DNA of 64,000 bases from the NCBI RefSeq assembly GCF_030272615.1, contig NC_081415.1, positions 367,078,167 to 367,142,166 of the forward strand, in the 5' to 3' direction. A program made the position numbers and the translations under genes. This document shows positions 54,938-64,000 of this stretch, one piece after another. Below the pieces are notes generated by a model, which was not told the DNA's origin, ran no database searches, and was given only the letters and a program-made list of their open reading frames with translations. This DNA comes from Cryptomeria japonica. Taxonomy: Eukaryota > Streptophyta > Pinopsida > Cupressales > Cupressaceae. Every line of letters starts with the position of its first letter. Position 1 is the first letter of the stretch.

Positions 54938-57900
54938 CTAATTGAAGAAATTTTTCAAATGGATGGTGTTAATCGGTTCACGGAGCTGTTCTCCTTTTGA
55001 TGTTGAGAGCTGATAGGCACCAGAGCCAAAGACTGCAGTAACGATGTAGGGACCCAACTAGTTGGGTTCCAACTTTCCTTTGTTGTCTCAAAACTGTTGA
55101 TTTTTAGGATTTTCTCTCAGAACAAGGTCACCAACCTGAAATTCTCGTTGTCGAACCTTCTTGTTATATCCTTTAGACATTCTCTTTTGATACATTCTTA
55201 GATGATCAAACGCCACTTGTCGACATTCATCCAACAACTCGAGTTCTTGCAATCTAGATATTCTGTAGTCTTCATTAGTGAGAAGACCTTGCAAAGAAAC
55301 TCTTAGAGATGGTATTTCCACTTCAATAGGTAGTACTGCTTCATACCCATACACCAAAGAAAAAGGTGTAGCCCCAGTAGGTGTTTTGATACTTCTATAA
55401 TCTCGTAATGCAGGATTGAGTTGTAGATGGCAATCCCTCCCAGATTTGTTCATTGTTCTGTGTAAGATAGTCAACAGATTTTTGTTAGATGCTTTAGCTT
55501 GTCCATTTCCTTGAGGGTAATATACAGATGACCAGTGCTATTTAATTTTGAATTTCTCATAGAGCTCGTCTAGATCTTTATTCTTGAATTGTCCTCCATT
55601 GTCAGTCACGATGGATGAAGGTATCCCACACCTATAGATGATATAGTTAAGGATGAATAGAGCTACTTGTTTACCGGTTGCTTTGATGAGTGGAACTGCT
55701 TCTACCCACTTAGTGAAATACTCAGTGGCAGTTATGATAAACTTGTGTCTATTGGATGATGCAAGATATATTTGATCGATGAGATCAAAGGCCCATTGTT
55801 GAAAAGGCCAATGTGTAATGAAGGGTATGAGATCCCTTGCTGGAGCATGCATGAGATTCCCATGTAGCTGACACGTCTCACAAGTTTTAGAAAACATTAT
55901 AGCGTCTTTATCCATGTCTAGCCAGTAGTAGCCAACCCTTAGTAGTTTCTGAGGTAAAGTAAGACCATTCAAATGAGATCCACAAATACCTTCATGGACT
56001 TTTGATAATGCATGTTGGGACTCTTCAGTTTCTAGACACCTAAGAAAAGTACTATCCAAACCTCACCTAAATAGATCGTTAGCGATGATGACGTATCGTG
56101 AAGCATTTCGGATTAGGTTCCTTTTCTTACTATAGGTAAGTTTTTTTGGGACAATTTGGTCTCGTAGATAAGAGTAAATATGGTTGTAGCGAGATGAGTG
56201 ATGTCTGATAATAGAACAAACCATCTAAGACTCAGGAGAATCATAGGCAGGGTAATGTAACTCTTCCAACAGGAATTCAAAGCAAAAATTATATTCTTGT
56301 AACTCTGGTATAGATGCCAAGGTGGCCATAGCATCTGCTACTTTGTTTGCGGATCTAGGAATTTGCTGGAATGATACAAAAGTAAAATATTTCTTGAGAT
56401 CATCCACCATTCTCTTATAAGGCATCAATTTCTCATCTCGAGTCTAATATGTATCATTTATTTGATTGATGATTAGCTGAGAATCTCCATAGATGTGTAA
56501 TTCTAGAACCTTCCTTTCGATAGCCAGCTTGATCCCATTTACCAAAGCTTCATATTCTGCAATGTTGTTTGTGCAAGGGAAAATAATCTTATAAGCCTTT
56601 GAGATTGAATACTTTTGAGGAGTAATAAAAAGTATTCCTGCACCATAACCATGTTGCGTGAAAGACCCATCAAAGAACATCTTCCATGATTGTTGAGTAA
56701 GGTGCATTATTGATTCGTCTGGAAATTATATATGCAGCAGTTGAGTGTCTTCAAGTGGAGCATCAACAAGTTGATATGCAATTACCTATCCTTTGATGGC
56801 TTTGCATTCCACATATTCAATATCAAACTCTATAAGAACCATGACCCATTTAGCCAATCTTCCTGTAAGTGTTTCTTTGTTGAGAAGATATTTGAGCGGA
56901 TCAATCTTAGCTACTAGCTTGATGGAATGTGCTAACATGTAGTGTCTCAATTTTTGTGATGCAAAGACTAATACCAAGCATGCTTTTTCTATTATAGTAT
57001 AGTTAGTTTCATAAGACACCAATGTTCCGTTGATGTAATATATAGCTCTCTCTTTTTTATTTTCATCTTGTTGTGCTAGAAGTGCCCCCAATGATGAATC
57101 AGTAGCTGATATGTATAAGATCAATGGTTTACCTTGAATTGGTGGCATCAATATTGGTGGATTGGACAGGTACTCTTTGATTTGCTGAAGGTGTTGTTCA
57201 CATTCCTGATCCCAGTTGTAGATTACCCCTTTCCTTAATACTTCTGTGAAAGGTTGAGCCTTATCTGCTAGCTGAGAAATAAAGTGTCTGATTGACTGGA
57301 GACGTCCTTGTAGACTTCTCATTTGATTGATATTATTTGGAGGTGGCATTTCCATTATAGCTTGGACCTTGTCAGGATCAACCTCAATTCCTTTCTTTGA
57401 AATGACATAACTAAGTAGTTTTCCAAATGTCACTCTGAATGCACACTTTTTAGGATTTAGTCAGAGCTTAAATTTTTCCATTCTATCTAGTATAAGGCCT
57501 AGCTCTTGAATATGTGTGGATCTCTTCATAGTCTTCACTAAAGTATCATTAACATAATCTTCCATATTCTTATGCATCATATCATGAAAGATAGTAGTTA
57601 CTACTCTTTGGTAAGTTGCTTTTGCATTCTTTAGCCCAAATGGCATGACGTTCCAACAGAAGGTTCCCCATGCACAGGTGAAAGCTGTATTTTCTTGATC
57701 TCTAGGAGCTATTTTGATCTGATTGTAACCGAAGAATCCATCTATCAGTGAGTACATCTCATATCTAGCAATCATATCCACTATCATATAAATGTTAGGC
57801 AATGGAAAATCATCTTTCGGACATGCTTTTTTGAGATCCCTAAAATCTGTACAAAACCTTATAGATTTGTCTACCTTTGATATAGGTACTATGTTTGAAA

Positions 57901-58300
57901 TCCACTCTACGTAATCTATAGCTTTGATAAATCCAGCTTTTAATAGTTTTTCTAGCTCAGCTTTGAATAAAAGTGCCACATGAGGGTGCATCTTGCGAAG
58001 TTTTTTCTTGACTGGTTTAACTCCTAGTATAATAGAAAGATGGTGCATGATGAGCTCAGGATCTAGACCTGGCATATCAGAGTATGTCCATGTAAAGTTG
58101 ATCTTCTTTTCTAGGAAGAGATTGCTGAAATCTTTCAACTCTTCTGTTGATAATGATTGAGCTAAGTGGATGATATGTGGTGTCTCTTGACTCCCAATAT
58201 TTATTGGCCGAGTTGGTTCAATCAATATAGAAGACTGTTCCTGGAAATGACTTGGCAGTATATCAAGTATCTCACCTTCACGTGCCTCAGAGAGGTTTTC
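54938..58300 (-). pseudogene. Tat/Ogre-like Ty3/gypsy pol (RT, RNase H, second RNase H, integrase)
   Basis: Reading 58,300 to 54,938, reverse transcriptase comes first: DMPGLDPELIMH, VEWISNIVPISKVDKSIRF, CTDFRDLKKACPKDDFPLP, MPFGLKNAKATYQR. The catalytic box reads YVND, where YVDD is expected. The first RNase H follows (SATDSSLGALLAQQDE, near 57,110). A second, archaeal-type RNase H is at 56,707-56,230 (MFFDGSFTQHGYGAGI; NIAEYEALVNGI; YGDSQLIINQI). The integrase has an HHCC finger (VHEGICGSH...CETCQLHG), an AFDLIDQIY block and VTDNGGQF (56,059-55,540). A GATPFSLVYGYEAVLP chromo-less tail then runs to a stop at 54,938. The dual RNase H is the hallmark of the Tat lineage. Stops near 57,460, 56,785, 56,735, 56,443 and 56,225 show it is dead. 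Confidence 0.9.
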
Positions 58301-58389
58301 ACCTTTAGGTACGTCCTTTATTTTTTTCTTTTTGATTCTGACACCACCACAATGTGGTTTTCACCATTAGATCCTTTATTTTTCTTTTT

Positions 58390-59067
58390 TTAATTTTTGC
58401 GACTAAGATACTTGATATCTGTTTCAATCATGTTCTCATTATGTTCGCTAGTGGAAGAGTCCATCGGTTCAACTGCATTGAGGTAGTAGGCTAACGTATA
58501 ATCATTGGCAAAGATAGGTACACTCATAGGTTGGTTTTGGAGACTACAATCAATTAGTTCAGGATGTACCAAAGATAAAGTTTGGGCAGGTTCGAGAGAG
58601 TTCCCGGTATTATCACCATAACTGCGGACTGACAAGTCGAGTTCTAGAAGACTACCTTGCGTAAATGTCTCAAGACTAGGAATAGTTACAACATGATTAT
58701 TCAAGTACACGCTAATATTTAGTTGACCAAATCCAATAGACCTACTCGTAGCACCATTTTCTACGCCAGACTGGACTACATAGCGTGGCTCGACAGTAAC
58801 AAGATCAGTAGATAGATTCCCGACATCCATGACAGAGGAGTCAAAGTTTGATGTTGAATAAGTATTGTCATCAATAGGATTGTTGTCAGAGTCATTAGAG
58901 TCATAAGATGAAGTTTCTGACTCTTCTTCAAGTGATTGAGTGAATTTATGTATAGTGTCAATACCTACATCTTTGATGCTGCAAGTTCCTTCGTGATTTG
59001 GTTCATTTATCACTTGTATCTGACATACTTGTTGAAATAACCTTGATGGTTCTATGGATTTTTGCAC
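58390..59067 (-). pseudogene. Tat element region upstream of RT (acidic linker)
   Basis: An open frame of 225 codons is rich in Ser, Asp and Asn. It includes LVHPELIDCSLQNQPMSVPIF and AYYLNAVEP, which align with LPLIHPELID and LPIFPDDDTIFQYL in the plus-strand copy at 60,320-60,420. Both therefore belong to the same element family and lie between protease and reverse transcriptase. No enzymatic motif is seen. The region ends near 59,067, where the divergent copy begins, so gag and protease of this copy are missing. Confidence 0.7.
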
Positions 59068-59070
59068 CAG

Positions 59071-61172
59071 TGACTACAGTTCCCATATGATGGACAGGAA
59101 ATTTCCATTACGACAGACAATAATCCTTTTTAGTATTGCAACAATCTCAAAGCAACTCGAAACATTCTTGTACCACACAACAGGGAAGCTCTCGCTTCCA
59201 CATCATCAAATATTGAAGATCAACTCAAAAATCTATCTCTAGATTTTGAGAAAAGTATAAAGTTGAAAGACAAAGGCATGGGAGAATACTCTTTTGAATC
59301 CATATGTCTATCACAATTACCATATTGCCAAGATCTCATGGGCAACCATCAACATCCATGAAAAAATCTTCACAACGGATCAAAATATTTGATGGTATGT
59401 TCATTCAAGAAGGAACACTAGCAGATGAAACAAAAGACAAAGATGTCTTGATTTGGTTGTACAAAGATGATGAAGACACCCAAGCAGTGATGTTAAGTGT
59501 CACCCTCCCAACAGAGAAATATGGAAAAAAATTCAGAATCTTGCAAATAATGGGATACTTAGGAAAAGGTCCTATCAGCAAACAAAAAGAAGGTATCATG
59601 GAACCAATATAACCACACTCACAACTTACTAAGGACAAATCTGGACTAGTATATGGACAACATAAATATCAACCTGATCAACAGAATGGACAACAAGAAT
59701 CTACATATCAACAGAATCAACAAAAAGAATCCACACGACATAAACAAAAGAAACAATAATTAACACAACAAAAAGCATTTGAGGAGACGATTTGTAAACA
59801 CAAAGAAGAAGTGTATGAAAAACAACAAGAAGAGCTTGCCATAAAAAGAGAGGAGGCTTCTCATAAGAAGATCCATAGATTGCAGCCTAGTACAAAACCT
59901 GATTCAAATGGAATGCAAGAAAGTTCAGAAATAGAAGCAATACCTATACCAAAAGCAAAACCCTTCTCACCAGATGACATCCCCATCACATACAACAATA
60001 GAGTCCTAGAGAGTGATTTTGAAATAGACTCACATGAATGTGAATGTGATACTTTCTCTGATATAACTGAAGACATTGATGTAGATGTAACCACACATAT
60101 ACACCCACTCCTGATAAAGGACAAGGCTCAGGGTCTAGATCATTGGAATTTGGACCACAACATATCTACGAATCCAGCGAGAATGAGTAGCATTGGTATG
60201 AAATAGGAAATACTAAAGAGAGTACCATTATAGACCTTATTCATGTTACTAACAACTTTGATAACATTTATATCATGACCCTTACAGTTGTCGACCTAAA
60301 TCTACCTAACGAGTCCTTACCCCTCATACATCCTGAACTCATAGACTAGGAACAACTTGAACAACTCAACTTACCTATCTTCCCAGATGATGACACTATT
60401 TTCCAATACCTTTGTTCAATAAATCCAGAAACATGTTCCACTAGTGAATCTCATAACGAAGTTCTCAATCAGGACAGTGCCAATTGTCTTAGTCACAAAA
60501 TGAATAAAATAAAAAATCGATCTAATTGTGAAAACCATTCAATGACAGTATTAGATCATAAAAAAGTAAAAATAAAGGACGTATCCAATAGTGAAAACCT
60601 CCTTGAGGTGCCATAGGATGACAAACTTGACACTCTTCCTGAATATTATCAGGAGAGATCACCAATTTTGATTGAACCAACTCAAACAATCAATATCGAT
60701 ACTAAAGAAAAAACAAAAACCATACACCTGGCAGAGTCATTAACAAAATAAGAACGACCCGACTTCACCAAATTCTTCAGAGAAAAGCAAATCAATTTTC
60801 CTTGGTCTTATGAAGATATGCCAGGGGTAGATCCAGATTTGATCATGCATTACTTATCTCTAGCTCTAGGAGATAAGCTAGTCAACCAAAAGTTGAGAAA
60901 AATGAACCCTCATATTGCATTATTGGTTAAAGTAGACCTAAAAAAGCTGGTTGATGTAGGATTCATCCGACCCATAGATTAAGTGGAATGGATCTCTAAC
61001 ATTGTACCTATATCCAAACCTGATAAAAGCATTAGAATTTGTACAGATTTTAGGGATTTCAACAAGGCTTATTTGAAGGATGACTTTCCTTTACCTACAA
61101 TCGATACAATTATAGATCTAACAACAAGACATGCTATGTTATCACTTATGGATAGTTTCTCAGGCTATAATC
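59071..61172 (+). pseudogene. Second Tat-type fragment, divergent orientation, RT truncated
   Basis: On the plus strand, 59,340-59,610 encodes FDGMFIQEGTLADETKDKDV and then a G-patch-like ILQIMGYLGKGPISKQKEGI. A Lys/Glu-rich coiled segment follows (EEVYEKQQEELAIKREEASHKK, 59,806-59,870). The acidic linker lies at about 60,000-60,640 and the start of reverse transcriptase at about 60,770-61,172 (DMPGVDPDLIMHYL, VEWISNIVPISKPDKS, CTDFRDF, DFPLPTIDTI, DSFSGYN). It breaks at SGYN where a copia LTR begins at 61,173. Stops and frameshifts are frequent. It has the same domain order as the minus-strand copy but clearly different sequence, so it is a separate insertion. Confidence 0.82.
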
Positions 61173-63484
61173 TGTTTGACACAAGATGCCACTGAGAGGG
61201 GGGTGAATTAATGGTTTCCAAACTTTACTTGCTTTATCCTAAGGTGCATGTATTGATTCCTTATACCAATTTTACCTATCGGTAAGATAAGGCAAGACAA
61301 CATAATGCAACCACACATAAGGGTCACATCACATAACACTGGTTATACGAGAAAAACCCACAGTGGGGAAAAACCTCAGTGAGTAATGTTGTTGGAGACC
61401 TTCTGCTCCAATCCAACCTCACAATGGAAGTCTGATTATAATATTTAGGGCACCAACCCCTAACTGATTTATGGGCTACAACCCAAAGGAGCACCAACCC
61501 CTGCATTGAGCTCCAACTCAATGATCATAAATGATAACATAAAATCAATACACAAGTAATAACCCTATTGCAAATGAGTTTTGTAACACCTTCAAACCTT
61601 CTGTCGGTTACCTCTTTCCTTTCACTCTTCCTCTGTTATATCGGTCACTTCTTTATCTATTTGAATCCCTCTTCTCTGCTTGCTGACTCCAACAGTTTCT
61701 TCTGTCGGTAATCTCTATTGGTCTGGATCATCCACACATTATAGAAAGTTCTATTGGTTCTTTGCAATACACCTTTTTGCCTCAAAATTTTTTGTCACAC
61801 TCTTTCTGCTCATCTTGGAACTTCTTACTCATTTTGCACACTTGTACTAGTATGATCTCTTCTCCGTTCTTCCACACTCAGCTGATTTGTTCTCCGTCAG
61901 TTCACACACACACCTTACCGGTTTCTCCTTCAACATACAATCACTTAAGATTTTTGCCACTATGACTTAGACTAATTTCATCACTTGTAGAGGCACACCC
62001 ATATTCTATCTATTATTCCCTCACTTCATCGACATCACCTTTACATACAACATCATCTAATTTGGTCTTCAGCCTACATACTTATAGCCTAACTTTCCTG
62101 CCAAAACATGAGTTTGAACTTGGCGCCTTAGGGTTTTCTCACCGACCAATTTGGTGTACCAGATTCAATCAAATCTTATCGGATTAGGACTCAGATATGG
62201 TTGCCTACATAACATCGCTATTTTTGTGCCTTCTAGTACACCTTCTATTTTTAGCAACCACGACCCTGTATGTCGACCTACTTCTGTCAAACACCATAAA
62301 TGTCTTAGTTGTTCCCTTTGACAAGTGAGTACATAGATCGGATCATCCTGCCTTGATCAACTCACCAATATTCTCCTTCAATCTTCTTCGAGCCGCAAAC
62401 CATCTGCAACTGATCCATGAAATACGTAGTCGATATTGATGTCGAGCTACCACCAACTACCTCAGTGACACACTTAATTGATATGTGCATGCATGCCACT
62501 TCAACTCCACCTGGCATCTTTGTTGATATCCATCTCGGCAAAGACCTTTGTGTCGGCTAGACTTGGTCACCGACCAATAAAACACAACTGGTTCTTCTTT
62601 TTTGCTGGTTCTCTAACCCTGTCGGTATCTCACTTTGTTAGTTAACCATCATGTCTTCACTTATCTTCATTAGGTGAGAGCCTTTCACCTTTGCCTCTTT
62701 GGTCTCTCACCAGTTGACATAGTATATCTACTTTCTCTACTGAAGATACTGGTAGATATGTTTACCGATGGATAAATCTCTTGCTTAGACACTGGTGACA
62801 CCCTTGATGACTTCATGCCACCATTCTTCAATTGTTATGCACCTGTGGCAACACTACTCTTCATTTGTATCCGACAACTCCATGTTTTTGACTTTAGACT
62901 CACTTGTGTTCTTCTTCATATGACCGGTTCTCCTCTCTACTGGTTTGTCAAGGTAGCAGACTCATTTTTTTAAGTGACAAACCCACCACTCTTTGACTGT
63001 CCCAATAACCCATCATGCCTTCTCTGTCGGTTTAGTGCATATATTTGATTTCATACACTTGAGCCATCTTTTTGATTCACTGGTAGATTTGGTGTGAGCC
63101 TTAAATCACTTGCCTTTAACTCTTCTATCTTATCTTGGAGAACTATGATGCACCCCTTGCATAATAGGAGATAAGCTCCACTTACCAGTGGGATTTGATC
63201 CTTGCCATCTTCTTCTGACATTGCATCAATATGGCTTCCCTATTTGAGTAGCATATCTTCAAATAGGCACATGTGATCCGGTTTGGGCACACTCATTGTC
63301 AGTCTTCTCTTCATCTGGTGGGAGTCTTGTAGGTTAACATCCAATAGTATACCAGTGACCTGTTAAGCTAGGTGACATCAAAGACATCACATCTAGTATG
63401 CATCAATGACAACACTGCATAGACATCTCCCATACTGGTTGTCATCTTATACCAGTTGACATCAATGACAACACAATGCCAACA
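61173..63484 (-). repeat. LTR of a second copia-type element, inserted in Tat RT
   Basis: On the minus strand it starts TGTTGGCATTGTGTTG (63,484) and ends CAAACA (61,173), so the ends are TGTT...AACA. Its 3' end contains the same ATTCACCCCCCTCTCAGT block as the LTRs at 23,640 and 29,510. It is 2,312 bp. A polypurine tract at its start shows it is the 3' LTR, with the body lying to the right. Confidence 0.85.
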
Positions 63485-64000
63485 ATCTCCCCCTTTGGCA
63501 TTGATGTCAACACAAGCAATATCTGACATACTATAGATTCTCTCTTCCCCTTTGACAACAATGACAAAGGGCACTGTTAGAGTTTCTCTCCTCCTTGTGT
63601 CTACCGGGCACAGAGAGATTTTTCTCTCCTTTTTCTCTACCAGATGCATGTTCTCCTTTAACCTTCATACTTTGCATCCTCTCAAATAAAAAAATTTGAG
63701 ATGGAGGGCTCAACCATCAACAAACACCAATTTCTCAACAACCAAGTGTATATGCAAACCGAGATCCTAATGTGTATGCAAGACTGAAACCAATTGAAGG
63801 CCCATGTATCAGTGAATACAACATACCTGCCAGTCAAACTGCATCATCTCCCCTTGATATGCAGAAGCCATTCTGACCCCAAAATGTTGATATCATGCCT
63901 TGAGGCTAACACTGATACCAATTGTATCTCTTTCGATACCAAATACATGTTCTCTTGTGCAAGTAACTTTCCCTCTTAGCAAGCAACACTTCCGGTGATC
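63485..64000 (-). mobile_element. 3' internal part of the second copia element (runs off the window)
   Basis: ATGCCAAAGGGGGAGAT on the minus strand (63,502-63,485) is the polypurine tract. Beyond it lies non-coding 3' sequence with a TTGTTGTCAAAGGGGAAGAGA block resembling 27,985-28,010 of the first copia element. No pol domain is reached before the edge. Short open frames here are not called. Confidence 0.75.

Noticed and set aside
63368-63649. 93-codon minus-strand frame at the LTR start
   Set aside because: It crosses the polypurine tract and LTR boundary of a copia element, which is non-coding in this family.

Overview
The window looks like nuclear DNA of a seed plant with a large, repeat-rich genome. 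A gymnosperm or conifer is plausible from the density of old nested retrotransposons and the long interstitial telomere-like array, but this is inference and no species is claimed. I see one apparently intact host gene: a two-exon leucine-rich-repeat receptor kinase of the GSO1/GSO2 type, minus strand, 46,073-40,837, predicted 1,241 residues. Almost everything else is mobile DNA, tandem repeats or decayed gene fragments.

Layout. 1-3.6 kb: AT-rich, unassigned. 3.6-6.4 kb: a 2.7 kb near-palindrome built from GA/CT tracts, 84-bp units and short GTTAGTC-type units. 6.4-9.5 kb: scattered GA/CT blocks, short palindromic repeats and a direct duplication. 9.5-10 kb: 3' fragment of a LINE. 10-11.3 kb: degenerate CCCTAA array. 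11.3-12 kb: an ARGONAUTE fragment abutting a mevalonate diphosphate decarboxylase fragment. 12.3-15.3 kb: AT-rich. 15.4-19.25 kb: an inverted-repeat-bounded block with internal minisatellites. 19.5-21.9 kb (minus): decayed pogo/Tigger-type transposase. 22.3-29.6 kb: complete but decayed Ty1/copia element with two LTRs. 29.6-32 kb: tandem repeats. 32.07-39.76 kb (minus): a full-length-looking L1-type LINE with a 13-14 bp target duplication, split by a solo LTR. 40.8-46.1 kb: the receptor kinase, with a SINE in its intron. About 49-59 kb (minus): a Ty3/gypsy element of the dual-RNase-H (Tat/Ogre-like) kind. Its 3' part carries an antisense plant-mobile-domain gene with its own TATA box and intron. 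59-61.17 kb (plus): a second, divergently oriented Tat fragment, broken by the 2.3 kb LTR (61,173-63,484, minus) of another copia element whose body runs off the right edge.

Themes. Insertions are nested (solo LTR in LINE; copia LTR in Tat reverse transcriptase; SINE in intron), so the relative order of events can be read. Many in-frame stops in the element and captured-gene reading frames are TAG or TGA where glutamine or arginine would be expected. That is the pattern of C-to-T decay at methylated CHG and CG sites in long-silenced DNA. The most unusual items are the antisense mobile-domain transcription unit in the Tat element, the AGO/MVD chimera beside telomere-like repeats, the large composite palindrome, and an extra reading frame at the 3' end of the LINE.
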